Shown in pieces: positions 35,234-44,115 of a stretch of 64,000 bases of DNA. The notes under the pieces were generated by a model. It was not told the origin of the DNA. It was given only the letters and a program-made list of their open reading frames with translations, and made no database searches. The position numbers were made by a program, and so were the translations under genes. Within the stretch, counting starts at the first letter, position 1; each line of letters begins with the position of its first letter. The stretch lies in contig DAITSJ010000002.1 of the NCBI GenBank assembly GCA_036843405.1, positions 186,001-250,000 on the forward strand, in the 5' to 3' direction. Source of the stretch: DGNJ01 sp002388905. Its GTDB lineage: Bacteria > Pseudomonadota > Gammaproteobacteria > Pseudomonadales > Porticoccaceae.

Positions 35234-36546
35234 GGGGACTCTCCGTCCTCCCGCCGGTAGGCCGCCGAGCGGGCATGGGCGGTCAGGGATTCCCCTTCCG
35301 CCAGGGTCGCGGCGATCCCGCCCAGGGTGCGCGCGCCCTCGGGGGAACAGTTGATGATCGACGACCGTTTCTGGAAATCGTAGACCCCGAGGGGCGAGGA
35401 AAAACGAGCGGTGGCCGACGTGGGCAGCACGTGGTTGGGACCGGCGCAATAGTCGCCCAGGGCCTCGGCCGTGTGGCGGCCCATGAATATGGCGCCTGCA
35501 TGGCGAACCGCCGGCAGCAGCGCATCGGGGTCGGCCACGGACAATTCCAGGTGTTCCGGCGCAATGCGGTTTATCAGGTCCAAGGCTTCGGCCAGGTCGG
35601 CCACCTGGATCAGCGCGCCACGCCGGTTCATGGAGGCCTCGATAATATCCCTGCGCGCCAGGTCAGGCAGTAGCCTGTCCATGCTGGCGGCCACGGCATC
35701 GAGGAATTCCGCATCCGGGCTGACCAGGATGGCCTGGGCGTCCTCATCGTGCTCGGCCTGGGAGAACAGGTCCATGGCGATCCAGTCCGGGTCCGTCTGA
35801 CCGTCACAGACCACCAGAATCTCGGAGGGCCCGGCCACCATGTCGAGACCCACCTGGCCAAACACCGCGCGCTTGGCGGCGGCCACGTAGACATTGCCGG
35901 GGCCGACGATCTTGTCCACTGCGGGCACCGTCTCGGTGCCGTAGGCCAGGGCCGCGATGGCCTGTGCCCCGCCCAGGGTAAAGACACGATCGACACCGGC
36001 CAGGGCGGCGGCGGCCAGTACCAGGGGATTGAGCTCCCCCTGCGGTGCCGGCACGGTCATGACAATTTCTCCGACCCCGGCGACGCGGGCCGGCAGCGCG
36101 TTCATCAACACCGAGGAAGGATAGCTGGCCTTGCCGCCGGGTACGTAAACCCCGGCCCGGTCCAAGGGCGTGATTTTCTGGCCCAGAACGGTGCCGTCCG
36201 CCTCCCGGTACTGCCAGGATTCCTGTTTCTGGTGCCAGTGGTAGGCGGTAATGCGCTGCGCGGCCGACTCCAGGGCCCGGCGGGTCTCCGCGGGCAGTTC
36301 AGACAAAGCCGCCTGCAGGGCGTCGGCGCCGATTTCCAGCTGTCCGGCGGACACCAGGGTCCGGCGGTCAAAGCGGTTGGTGTACTCCACCAGGGCGGCA
36401 TCGCCGCGCTTGCGTACGTCGGCAATGATGCCGGCCACCGCCTCGGCCACCGAGCCGCTGTCGCCCTCTTCCCAGGCGAGCAGGGAGGCCAGCCGGGATT
36501 CGAACTCCGGCGCGGCCGTGGACAGTCTCGCCACGGACAGGGCCAT
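35230..36546 (-). CDS. hisD: Histidinol dehydrogenase
   Basis: A 438-residue zinc enzyme that oxidises histidinol to histidine in two NAD+-linked steps. Recognisable parts are GVYVPGGKASYPSSVLMNALPA, VAGPSEILVV, SQAEHDEDAQAILVS, the catalytic Glu-His in NRIAPEHLELSV, and GPNHVLPTSATARFSSPLGV. Its start shares a base with the hisG stop and its stop overlaps hisC, giving a tight hisG-hisD-hisC unit. Confidence 0.96.
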   Translation of the reverse strand: MALSVARLSTAAPEFESRLASLLAWEEGDSGSVAEAVAGIIADVRKRGDAALVEYTNRFDRRTLVSAGQLEIGADALQAALSELPAETRRALESAAQRITAYHWHQKQESWQYREADGTVLGQKITPLDRAGVYVPGGKASYPSSVLMNALPARVAGVGEIVMTVPAPQGELNPLVLAAAALAGVDRVFTLGGAQAIAALAYGTETVPAVDKIVGPGNVYVAAAKRAVFGQVGLDMVAGPSEILVVCDGQTDPDWIAMDLFSQAEHDEDAQAILVSPDAEFLDAVAASMDRLLPDLARRDIIEASMNRRGALIQVADLAEALDLINRIAPEHLELSVADPDALLPAVRHAGAIFMGRHTAEALGDYCAGPNHVLPTSATARFSSPLGVYDFQKRSSIINCSPEGARTLGGIAATLAEGESLTAHARSAAYRREDGESP

Positions 36547-37184
36547 CAGGTTTGTCGCTCCGCCAGGGCGCCCGCCAGTTCCTCCAGCAGCGGCTGGATC
36601 AGGCTGTGCTTCATTTTCATGGCCGCCTTGTTGACGATCAGGCGCGAACTGATATCGGCGATGGTTTGTCGGGGTTCGAGGCCGTTGGCCCGCAAGGTAT
36701 TGCCGGTGTCGACGATATCAACGATTTCGTCCGCCAGGTCCATGAGGGGAGCCAGTTCCATGGCCCCGTAGAGCTTGATGATATCCGCCTGACGGCCCTC
36801 CTCCGCATAGAAGCGACGGGCCACATTGACATACTTGGTGGCCACCTTGATCCGCCCCCGGGCGCGGGAGCCGCCGGCCACGCCCGCGGTCATCAGGCGG
36901 CACCGGGCGATGCGCAGGTCCAGGGGCTCGTAGAAACCGTCGCCGCCGTGCTCCATGAGGGTATCCTTGCCCGACACCCCCAAATCGGCGGAGCCGTACT
37001 GGACATAGGTGGGCACATCGGAGCCCCGCAGAATCAGCAGTCGCACGCCCGGGCGGCTGGTGTCGAAGATCAGCTTGCGGCTGGACTCGATATCCTCGGC
37101 CGGTTCGATGCCCGCCCCGGACAACAGCGGCAGGGTTTCCCTGAGAATGCGGCCCTTGGTGAGGGCGATGGTGAGCTGGCTCAT
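36546..37184 (-). CDS. hisG: ATP phosphoribosyltransferase, short form
   Basis: First enzyme of histidine synthesis, joining ATP and PRPP. At 212 residues it is the short form, lacking the C-terminal regulatory domain; such enzymes need the HisZ partner, which is not in the window. Motifs: TIALTKGRILRETLPLL, LRGSDVPTYVQYGSADLGVSGKD and the PRPP loop EIVDIVDTGNTLRANGL. The ATG at 37184 overlaps the murA stop, which fits a murA-hisG-hisD-hisC transcript as in Pseudomonas. Confidence 0.94.
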   Translation of the reverse strand: MSQLTIALTKGRILRETLPLLSGAGIEPAEDIESSRKLIFDTSRPGVRLLILRGSDVPTYVQYGSADLGVSGKDTLMEHGGDGFYEPLDLRIARCRLMTAGVAGGSRARGRIKVATKYVNVARRFYAEEGRQADIIKLYGAMELAPLMDLADEIVDIVDTGNTLRANGLEPRQTIADISSRLIVNKAAMKMKHSLIQPLLEELAGALAERQT

Positions 37185-38443
37185 GACGGTATCCGCCGGA
37201 TATCGGCGCCCAGTTGCTGCAGTTTTTCCTCGATACACTCGTAGCCCCTGTCGATGTGGTAGATCCGGTCCACCAGGGTTTCACCGCCAGCCACCAGGCC
37301 GGCGATCACCAGGCTCGCGGAAGCGCGCAGATCCGAGGCCATCACCGGCGCGCCCTTGAGTTTCTCGACGCCGGTAACGATGGCGGTGTTGCCCTCCAGG
37401 GTTATCCGCGCTCCCATGCGGTTCAGTTCATGGGTCTGGATCAGGCGATTTTCGAAAATGGTCTCGGTGACCATGCCCACGCCCTCCGCCACGGCATTGA
37501 CGGCGGTGATCTGGGCCTGCATGTCCGTGGGGAATGCCGGATAGGGGGCGGTGCGCAAATGCACTGCCCGGGGCCGGTTGCCCTTCATGTCCAGGCGGAT
37601 CCAGTCTCTGCCGGTATCGATGGCGGCACCGGATTCCTCCAGCTTGAGCAACACGGATTCGAGCAGGGCGGCATCGGTGTTCTTGAGGGTCACCCGGCCC
37701 CGGGTGGCCGCCGCCGCGGCCAGGTAGGTGCCCGTCTCGATGCGATCCGGCATGATCCGGTAGTGACCGCCGCCAAGGCGCTTGACCCCGTGGATCAGCA
37801 GCGTGTCGGTGCCCGCCCCTTCCACGTGGCCGCCCAGGGCATTGATGCAGTTGGCCAGGTCCACGATTTCCGGCTCCCGGGCAGCGTTCTCTATCACGGT
37901 CCGGCCCCGGGCCAGGGCCGCCGCCATCATCAGGTTCTCGGTGCCACCCACGGTAACGGTGTCGAGAAAGATATGGCTACCCACCAGGCCGTTGGGCGCC
38001 CGGGCGCGGATGTACCCGCCCTCGATATCGATGTCGGCACCGAGCATTTCCAGGCCGCGCAGGTGCAAATCCACGGGCCGGCTGCCAATGGCGCAACCGC
38101 CCGGGAAGGACACGTTGGCCTCGCCGAAACGGGCGAGCAAGGGACCCAGGACCAGTATCGACGCGCGCATGGTCTTGACCAGGTCGTAGGGAGCCGTGAA
38201 ATTTTCTATGGTCCCGGAATCCACCTCGACACGCATCTTTTCGTCCACCACCACCCGCACGCCCAGGCACCCGAGCAGTTCGATCATGGTGGTGATGTCG
38301 TGCAGGTGGGGAATATTGGCCAGAGTCACCGGCCGATCCGACAACAGGGTCGCCGCGAGAATGGGCAGGGCGGAATTCTTGGCTCCGGAAATACGGATTT
38401 CGCCCTTCAGGGGCGCACCGCCCCGGATCATCAGCTTGTCCAT
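37181..38443 (-). CDS. murA: UDP-N-acetylglucosamine 1-carboxyvinyltransferase
   Basis: A 420-residue enzyme for the first committed step of peptidoglycan synthesis, adding enolpyruvate to UDP-GlcNAc. SGAKNSALPILAATLL at the N-terminus holds the Lys22-Asn23 pair, and the catalytic, fosfomycin-reactive Cys is C117 in FPGGCAIGSRPVDLHL. DLRASASLVIAGLVA near the C-terminus is typical. It overlaps hisG by 4 bases and follows the BolA-like gene. Confidence 0.96.
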   Translation of the reverse strand: MDKLMIRGGAPLKGEIRISGAKNSALPILAATLLSDRPVTLANIPHLHDITTMIELLGCLGVRVVVDEKMRVEVDSGTIENFTAPYDLVKTMRASILVLGPLLARFGEANVSFPGGCAIGSRPVDLHLRGLEMLGADIDIEGGYIRARAPNGLVGSHIFLDTVTVGGTENLMMAAALARGRTVIENAAREPEIVDLANCINALGGHVEGAGTDTLLIHGVKRLGGGHYRIMPDRIETGTYLAAAAATRGRVTLKNTDAALLESVLLKLEESGAAIDTGRDWIRLDMKGNRPRAVHLRTAPYPAFPTDMQAQITAVNAVAEGVGMVTETIFENRLIQTHELNRMGARITLEGNTAIVTGVEKLKGAPVMASDLRASASLVIAGLVAGGETLVDRIYHIDRGYECIEEKLQQLGADIRRIPS

Positions 38444-38513
38444 CAGCGCCCGCCCGGGCCGGCATGACCGGCGACAGGGGTCAGGACCGGCAAAGGAGTC
38501 GCCGTCATCACAT

Positions 38514-38759
38514 TCAGGCTCCGGATCGGGATTGCCACTCTTCGGGAGTGAAGGTACGCATATTGATGGCGTGGATATCGCCGGCTGCTATCTGTTCGTT
38601 GAGGGCGCCGTAGACCAGTTGCTGGCGCTTGACCGGCCGCACGCCCTCGAAGACGTCGCCGACCAGCACCAGGTCGAAATTGCGATCGCCACCGGCGACC
38701 TGGATTTCGCAGTCGGGCAGCGCCTGCTCCAGCAGGGACTTCACTTCTTCCGGTTTCAT
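38514..38759 (-). CDS. ibaG: BolA-family protein IbaG
   Basis: An 81-residue BolA-like protein. Features: EEVKSLLEQALPDCEIQV, the ligand-related V-x-G-x-G-D-R-like segment (VAGGDRNFDLVLVGDVFEG), RPVKRQQLVYGAL and HAINMRTFTPEEW. The family works with monothiol glutaredoxins in iron-sulfur handling, and this branch is linked to acid stress. It overlaps the mlaC stop by ATGA and precedes murA, the usual order in gammaproteobacteria. Confidence 0.9.
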   Translation of the reverse strand: MKPEEVKSLLEQALPDCEIQVAGGDRNFDLVLVGDVFEGVRPVKRQQLVYGALNEQIAAGDIHAINMRTFTPEEWQSRSGA

Positions 38760-39424
38760 GCTTTTCCCGTTTCCTCGATTTCGGTTTTCGTTGTCCAGTT
38801 GGCGATTACCGCATCCAGGTTGCCGTCGTTTTTCTCCGCGGCCTGGACGAACTGGCTGCGGAAGGTCTTGCCCAGGTTGATGCCGTTGATGATCACGTTG
38901 ATCACTTTCCACTGCCCCCGGCGATTTTTGCCCATGCTGTAGACGAGGGGATAGTTTTTCTCGGGCCCGCGTATCTCCTGGGTCACTGTCACCCGGCGGC
39001 GGTCGCCGATATCGCCTTCCGGCGGAAATACCTTGATGGTCTGGTCGCTGTAGGAGAGCAGGCCGCGTCCATAGGTTTCCACCAGGCTCTCGGTAAAGAC
39101 TTCCTGAAAACGCTCGCGCTGACCGGCCGACGCATCGCGACGATAGCTGCCCATGACATTGAGGGCGATCCAGTCGAAATCCACCACCGGTTCCAGAGTG
39201 GCGCGCAATTCCGACAGGAAACCCTCCATGAGCTGCCGCTTTCGGGTCTCGCTCCCCGCCTCTTCAAGCTTGCCACGATAGCGCTCGATATCGGCGAGCA
39301 GGCAGTCCGTCACTTCCTGCACCAGTTGGTGGGGCTCGGCCCGGGCGGGGTCGACGGGGCAGGCCCGGGCCCAAGCGCTGGCCATCAGGGCCGCCAATAT
39401 AAACAGCAATATTCGCAAACGCAT
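38756..39424 (-). CDS. mlaC: Phospholipid transport periplasmic protein MlaC (Ttg2D)
   Basis: A 222-residue periplasmic carrier that ferries phospholipid between MlaA in the outer membrane and the MlaFEDB ABC complex. A signal peptide (RILLFILAALMASAWARA, about 3-20) precedes the MlaC fold with VVDFDWIALNVMGSYRRDAS, FVESLVETYG-like FTESLVETYGRGLLSY and WKVINVIINGINLGKTFRSQF. Length is normal. The odd point is context: mlaF, mlaE and mlaD would normally lie just upstream and mlaB just downstream, but upstream is a divergent exchanger gene 214 bases away and downstream is ibaG. The partners must be elsewhere or lost. Confidence 0.92.
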   Translation of the reverse strand: MRLRILLFILAALMASAWARACPVDPARAEPHQLVQEVTDCLLADIERYRGKLEEAGSETRKRQLMEGFLSELRATLEPVVDFDWIALNVMGSYRRDASAGQRERFQEVFTESLVETYGRGLLSYSDQTIKVFPPEGDIGDRRRVTVTQEIRGPEKNYPLVYSMGKNRRGQWKVINVIINGINLGKTFRSQFVQAAEKNDGNLDAVIANWTTKTEIEETGKA

Positions 39425-39637
39425 CACAGGTTCCTGTATTTTCCTTCCTGCTGGACCCGGCCCGCCGTAACCGCCGGCACTGACCGACGCCGGGGGAGCC
39501 GACACACCACCCGGAGACTACTGACAACCGGGGTCGGGCACTATACCATTCCCCCCTTTTTTGAGGAACCTCTGGTCGCCGGAGGGCACTGCGGGGTGCA
39601 ATCGCGCCCGGGCGCCGTGCGGCGGCATTGTATCCCT

Positions 39638-40636
39638 ATGAATAGCGACATTTTACCGGCAATCGCAGCCCTGCTCCTGGGTCTGGCGGGCCTGGTCTGG
39701 GGCGCCGACAAATTCGTCCACGGCAGCGCCGGCACCGCTCGCAACCTGGGCGTATCCCGGCTGGTCATCGGCCTGACATTCGTTTCGGTGGGCACATCGG
39801 CACCGGAAATCATTGTCGCGATCGATGCCTCGCTGCGCGGGGTCGGGGAGTTGGCGGTGGGCAACGCCCTGGGTTCGAACCTCGCCAATATCGGCCTGGT
39901 CCTGGGCGTCACGGCGCTGATCGCCCCCCTGCCCACCCAGCGCCACCTGCTCGTCCACGAGGGGCCCCTGCTGCTGGCGGTCACCGCCGGCGCCGGCCTG
40001 TGCCTGGCGGACACAACCCTGGGGAGGTCAGAGAGCCTGGTCATGCTCATGGCGCTGCCCTGCCTGTTGTGGCTGACCCTGCGCCTGAAGAAGACGCACC
40101 CGCCGGAAGCGGCCCTCGCCGGCAGCGGCGCCATTCCGCAACTGACACTGGCCGGGGGCCTGTTCTGGTTCGCCGTTGGCCTGGCCGCCATGCTTGCCGG
40201 CGCCGAGGCCCTGGTCTGGAGCGCCGGCGTCATCGCCCGGGAGGCCGGCGTCAGTCAACTGGTCATCGGCCTGACACTGGTGGCAGTGGGTACCAGCCTG
40301 CCCGAACTGGCGGCCTCTTTAATGAGTGCCGCCAAGGGCCATCATGATATCGCCGTGGGCAACATCTTCGGCTCCAACTTATTCAACCTGCTTGCAGTCA
40401 TGCCGGTGGCCGGCGCCATCGCGCCGCTGGAGCTGGCGCCCGCTGTCCTTACCCGGGATTTTGCCATGCTTGCCCTGCTCACCGTACTGCTCTTCGGCGC
40501 CGTGCTCCTGGCCCGGCGCCCACATCGGCCCGGACACACCATTTCACGGGGCGCCGGCGCCGTCCTGCTGGCCGGCTACATCGCCTACTACGGACTGCTG
40601 GCAATAACCGGCCAGGGCGCAGGAAACGGAGGCTGA
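39638..40636 (+). CDS. yrbG: Calcium/sodium antiporter, YrbG family
   Basis: A 332-residue inner-membrane exchanger with about ten helices and the duplicated alpha-repeat of the CaCA family: GLTFVSVGTSAPEIIVAI with GNALGSNLANIGLVLG in the first half, and GLTLVAVGTSLPELAASL with GNIFGSNLFNLLAV in the second. The Glu in each SAPE/LPE segment is an ion ligand. The ATG at 39638 gives the normal N-terminus; the longer frame to 39326 runs through the mlaC gene region and is not used. It leads the conserved kds-lpt-rpoN block. Confidence 0.93.
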   Translation: MNSDILPAIAALLLGLAGLVWGADKFVHGSAGTARNLGVSRLVIGLTFVSVGTSAPEIIVAIDASLRGVGELAVGNALGSNLANIGLVLGVTALIAPLPTQRHLLVHEGPLLLAVTAGAGLCLADTTLGRSESLVMLMALPCLLWLTLRLKKTHPPEAALAGSGAIPQLTLAGGLFWFAVGLAAMLAGAEALVWSAGVIAREAGVSQLVIGLTLVAVGTSLPELAASLMSAAKGHHDIAVGNIFGSNLFNLLAVMPVAGAIAPLELAPAVLTRDFAMLALLTVLLFGAVLLARRPHRPGHTISRGAGAVLLAGYIAYYGLLAITGQGAGNGG

Positions 40637-40688
40637 CCGGGAACCCTCCGACCGTTATACTTGTGCCCCATCGAAAGCTGGATGCGAC

Positions 40689-41660
40689 ATGAACGACTAC
40701 GACTTTTTGACACCGGGAAGAAGGACGATACAACTGGAGGCTGAAGCCGTGGCCAGCCTCGAGCGGCGTATTGGCGACGATTTCCGCCGCGCCTGCGAAC
40801 TGATCCTGGCCTGCAGGGGGCGCACCATTGTCAGCGGCATGGGCAAATCCGGCCACGTGGGACGCAAGATCGCCGCCACCCTGGCAAGCACCGGCTCGCC
40901 GGCTTTTTTTGTCCACCCGGCCGAGGCCAGCCATGGCGACCTGGGCATGATCACCCAGGACGACGTGGTTATCGCCATCTCCAGTTCCGGCGCCACCAAC
41001 GAGGTTGTGACACTGCTGCCCCTGATCAAACGCAAGGGTGCCCCCCTGATCAGCATGACCGGCAAGCCGGACTCGCCCCTGGCCAAAGCCGCCGACGCGC
41101 GCCTGGATATCGGTGTCGAAAAGGAAGCCTGCCCCCTGGACCTGGCGCCGACCACCAGCACCACGGTCACACTGGTCATGGGCGACGCCCTGGCCGTGGC
41201 CCTGCTGGAGGCCCGGGGCTTCACCGCCGAGGATTTCGCCTTTTCCCATCCCGGCGGCGCCCTGGGCCGCAAGCTCCTGCTGCGGGTTTCCGACATCATG
41301 CACGGGGGTGGCGAGGTGCCCCGGGTAGGCCGGGATACGCTCTTGCGAAATGCGCTGCTGGAAATGACGGAAAAGGGCTTCGGGCTGACCACCGTGGTTT
41401 CCGACCAGGACGAACTGCTCGGTGTTTTCACCGACGGCGACCTGCGCCGGGCAGTGGACCAGCGCGTGGATATCAATACCGCCACCGTGGGCGAGGTGAT
41501 GACCCCAAAGGGCAAGGCCGTGTCCGCGGACATCCTGGCCGCCGAGGCCCTGCGTATCATGGAAACCGGCAAGATCACCGCCCTGGTGGTGGAGGACGGT
41601 GCCCGCCACCCGGTGGGCGTGGTTCACATGCACGATATTCTCCGCGCCGGGATCGTCTGA
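40689..41660 (+). CDS. kdsD: D-arabinose 5-phosphate isomerase
   Basis: A 323-residue enzyme converting ribulose 5-phosphate to arabinose 5-phosphate, the first step to Kdo of LPS. A SIS domain (GRTIVSGMGKSGHVGRKIAATLASTGSPAFFVHPAEASHGD and ISSSGATNEV) is followed by a CBS pair (about 205-323). It is followed 3 bases later by kdsC. Confidence 0.95.
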   Translation: MNDYDFLTPGRRTIQLEAEAVASLERRIGDDFRRACELILACRGRTIVSGMGKSGHVGRKIAATLASTGSPAFFVHPAEASHGDLGMITQDDVVIAISSSGATNEVVTLLPLIKRKGAPLISMTGKPDSPLAKAADARLDIGVEKEACPLDLAPTTSTTVTLVMGDALAVALLEARGFTAEDFAFSHPGGALGRKLLLRVSDIMHGGGEVPRVGRDTLLRNALLEMTEKGFGLTTVVSDQDELLGVFTDGDLRRAVDQRVDINTATVGEVMTPKGKAVSADILAAEALRIMETGKITALVVEDGARHPVGVVHMHDILRAGIV

Positions 41661-41663
41661 GCC

Positions 41664-42188
41664 ATGCCCCCGTCCGCTTCCGAAGCCGCCCGCCATATCC
41701 GCCTTTTGCTGCTCGACGTTGACGGTGTCCTCAGCGACGGCCGGATCTACTACAGCGCCGGGGGCGACGAACTCAAGGCTTTCCATATTCACGACGGCCT
41801 CGGTATCAAGCTGCTCCAGCGCCAGGGCATCGAGGTGGGCATCATCACCGGCCGCACGTCCCCACTGCTGGAGCGGCGCGCCCGGGAACTGGGCATCGAC
41901 CGGTTAATACAGGGACGCGAGGACAAGCTCAGGGCACTGGAGGAACTCCGCGCCGGGCACCCGGTGCCCATGGAACAGATTGCCTACATGGGCGACGACC
42001 TGCCCGACCTGGCGGTGATCCGCCGGGTCGGGCTGGGCATGACCGTCGCCGACTGCAACCCCGAGGTGGCCCGTCATGCCCGCTGGCAGGCCACCCGCAA
42101 GGGCGGCGAGGGCGCGGTCCGGGAGGCGGCGGAGTTCATTCTCGATGCCCAGGGCAAACTGGCGCCGGTACTGGAGAGCTACCGTTAA
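41664..42188 (+). CDS. kdsC: 3-deoxy-D-manno-octulosonate 8-phosphate phosphatase
   Basis: A 174-residue HAD phosphatase that removes phosphate from Kdo-8-P. Motif I is LLDVDGVLSDG with nucleophile Asp18; GIITGRTSPLLERRARELGI gives motif II, and YMGDDLPDLAVIRRVGLGMTVADC gives motif IV. Length is typical of tetrameric KdsC. The lptC start follows its stop with no gap. Confidence 0.95.
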   Translation: MPPSASEAARHIRLLLLDVDGVLSDGRIYYSAGGDELKAFHIHDGLGIKLLQRQGIEVGIITGRTSPLLERRARELGIDRLIQGREDKLRALEELRAGHPVPMEQIAYMGDDLPDLAVIRRVGLGMTVADCNPEVARHARWQATRKGGEGAVREAAEFILDAQGKLAPVLESYR

Positions 42189-42755
42189 ATGAAAAACATC
42201 CTCATGACCCTGCTCATCCTCACCGTGGCATCGGTGTTCGTGGTATTCTGGGACTCTCCGCCGGAAATCTTCGTGCGTGAAAAACGAACCCGGGTGGAGC
42301 AGATCCCCACCGCCGACAGCTACATGCGCCAGACCCTGACCGCCAAGTACGACAAGGACGGCGAGCGCGCCTATACCCTCAAGGCCAGCACGGGGCTCTA
42401 TTTCAGCAAGGGCGACCGCTTCGAACTCGAGGAGCCCCTGCTGGTGGCCTACCGGGACAACGGCTCGAATCCGCCCTGGCGGCTGCGGGCCGACGAAGCG
42501 CACACGGAGAAGCGCGGCGGCGAAGTCGTCCTGACCGGCGACGTCTACGCCTGGCAGGAGCAGCCACGGGGCATCAACGAGATGCGCACGTCGCGCCTGC
42601 TCTTCCTGCCCGAGACCAATATCGCCCGCACCGATCGAAAGGTGGCCCTTGAGTCGCCCGGCAGCGTCACCACCGGCACGGGCATGGAAGCCAATTTCGA
42701 CACCGAAGTCTATCGACTGCTGTCCAACGTAAGAGGCCGGCACAATGTTCCGTAA
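42189..42755 (+). CDS. lptC: LPS export protein LptC
   Basis: A 188-residue bitopic protein: one N-terminal helix (about 4-20) and a periplasmic beta-jellyroll (YTLKASTGLYFSKGDRFELEEPLLVAYRD; VVLTGDVYAW) that receives LPS from the LptBFG transporter and passes it to LptA. It overlaps lptA by 11 bases. LptF and LptG are usually elsewhere and are not in the window. Confidence 0.92.
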   Translation: MKNILMTLLILTVASVFVVFWDSPPEIFVREKRTRVEQIPTADSYMRQTLTAKYDKDGERAYTLKASTGLYFSKGDRFELEEPLLVAYRDNGSNPPWRLRADEAHTEKRGGEVVLTGDVYAWQEQPRGINEMRTSRLLFLPETNIARTDRKVALESPGSVTTGTGMEANFDTEVYRLLSNVRGRHNVP

Positions 42756-43257
42756 GCCTTATCACTGGCTTCCCGTTCTCCTGGCAGTCCTGGCGGCCGG
42801 CGGGGCCCGGGCCCTGCCCGAAGACCGGGAGAAGCCCATCTACATCGAGTCGCGCACCGCCGTGCGCGAGGAAAAAAAGGGCGTTACCGTCTACGAGGGC
42901 GATGTCACCATCGAGCAGGGCAGCATTCTGATCAAGGGCGACAAGGTCACCGTCTACACCGCCAACCGCCAGGTGGAGAGAATTGTCTGTGTGGGTGATC
43001 CCGCCTACTACGAGCAAAAACCGAACGCCGAGGACCCACCCGTGGTAGCCCGCGCCCGCACCATCGAATACATGCTCGCCACCGACCTGGTACACCTGGT
43101 CGAGGATGCCAGCCTGGAACAGCAGGGCACCACCCTGACCGGCGACCGCATCGACTACGACATCAAGGAAGAGGTGGTGAAAGCGCGGGGCGACGCCTCG
43201 GGGAAGGAGCGAATCCGGATGGTCATCCCCCCGAGCCAGCAAAAGGAGGTCCAGTAA
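42745..43257 (+). CDS. lptA: LPS export periplasmic bridge protein LptA
   Basis: A 170-residue protein with a signal peptide (about 1-24, HWLPVLLAVLAAGGARALP region) and the OstA-type jellyroll (EKKGVTVYEGDVTIEQGSILIKGDKVTVYTA; VEDASLEQQGTTLTGDRIDYD). It polymerises into the periplasmic LPS bridge. The C-terminus is charged (GKERIRMVIPPSQQKEVQ). It shares one base with the lptB start. Confidence 0.93.
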   Translation: MFRKPYHWLPVLLAVLAAGGARALPEDREKPIYIESRTAVREEKKGVTVYEGDVTIEQGSILIKGDKVTVYTANRQVERIVCVGDPAYYEQKPNAEDPPVVARARTIEYMLATDLVHLVEDASLEQQGTTLTGDRIDYDIKEEVVKARGDASGKERIRMVIPPSQQKEVQ

Positions 43258-43982
43258 TGGCGCAATTGCGCGTCGAGAATCTCGCCAAGCGCTACAAGAA
43301 ACGGCCGGTCATCAACGATGTTTCCCTGCAGGTGACCAGTGGCCAGATCGTCGGCCTGCTGGGCCCCAACGGCGCAGGCAAGACCACCTGTTTCTACATG
43401 ATCGTGGGCCTGGTGGGCCAGGACGGCGGGCGGGTCTTTATCGACAACCATGAAGTCACCTCCCTGTCCATGCACGGCCGCGCCCGACGGGGTATCGGCT
43501 ACCTGCCCCAGGAGGCTTCGGTATTCCGCAAGCTGTCGGTGCAGGACAATATTCTCGCCATCCTGGAAACCCGCCGGGACCTCGACAAGAAACAGCGCAA
43601 GGATCGGCTCGAACAACTGCTCCAGGAATTCCATATCTCCCATATCCGCAAATCCGTGGGCATGAGCCTGTCCGGCGGCGAGCGCCGGCGAGTGGAGATC
43701 GCCCGGGCCCTGGCCACGGAGCCCGCCTTTATCCTGCTGGACGAACCCTTTGCCGGCGTGGACCCCATTTCCGTTAACGACATCAAGATGATCATCCGCC
43801 ACCTGCGGGACAAGGGCATCGGTGTTCTGATAACCGATCACAATGTCCGCGAGACCCTGGATATCTGCGAGCGAGCCTATATTGTCGGCGAGGGCCGGGT
43901 CATTGCCGAGGGCAACGCCGAACAGATCATGGCCGACCCCAAGGTCCGGGAAATCTACCTGGGCGAGAATTTCACCCTCTGA
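43257..43982 (+). CDS. lptB: LPS export ATP-binding protein LptB
   Basis: A 241-residue ABC ATPase powering LPS extraction. Walker A GPNGAGKTTCFYM, Q-loop YLPQEASVF, signature LSGGERRRVEIARAL, Walker B FILLDEPFAGVDP and switch His in VLITDHNVRETL. Fully standard. Confidence 0.96.
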   Translation: MAQLRVENLAKRYKKRPVINDVSLQVTSGQIVGLLGPNGAGKTTCFYMIVGLVGQDGGRVFIDNHEVTSLSMHGRARRGIGYLPQEASVFRKLSVQDNILAILETRRDLDKKQRKDRLEQLLQEFHISHIRKSVGMSLSGGERRRVEIARALATEPAFILLDEPFAGVDPISVNDIKMIIRHLRDKGIGVLITDHNVRETLDICERAYIVGEGRVIAEGNAEQIMADPKVREIYLGENFTL

Positions 43983-44115
43983 AGCTCCCTGTGGACAATG
44001 CCAGAGCAAACGGCATATTTTTTGCCTTGGCTTTCACTCCCGGGATTGCCTGAATCCGGCTCCAGGGGCTAAACTCGGTAATTGTGTTTTACGCGATGCG
44101 ACTAACCGTTACCTC

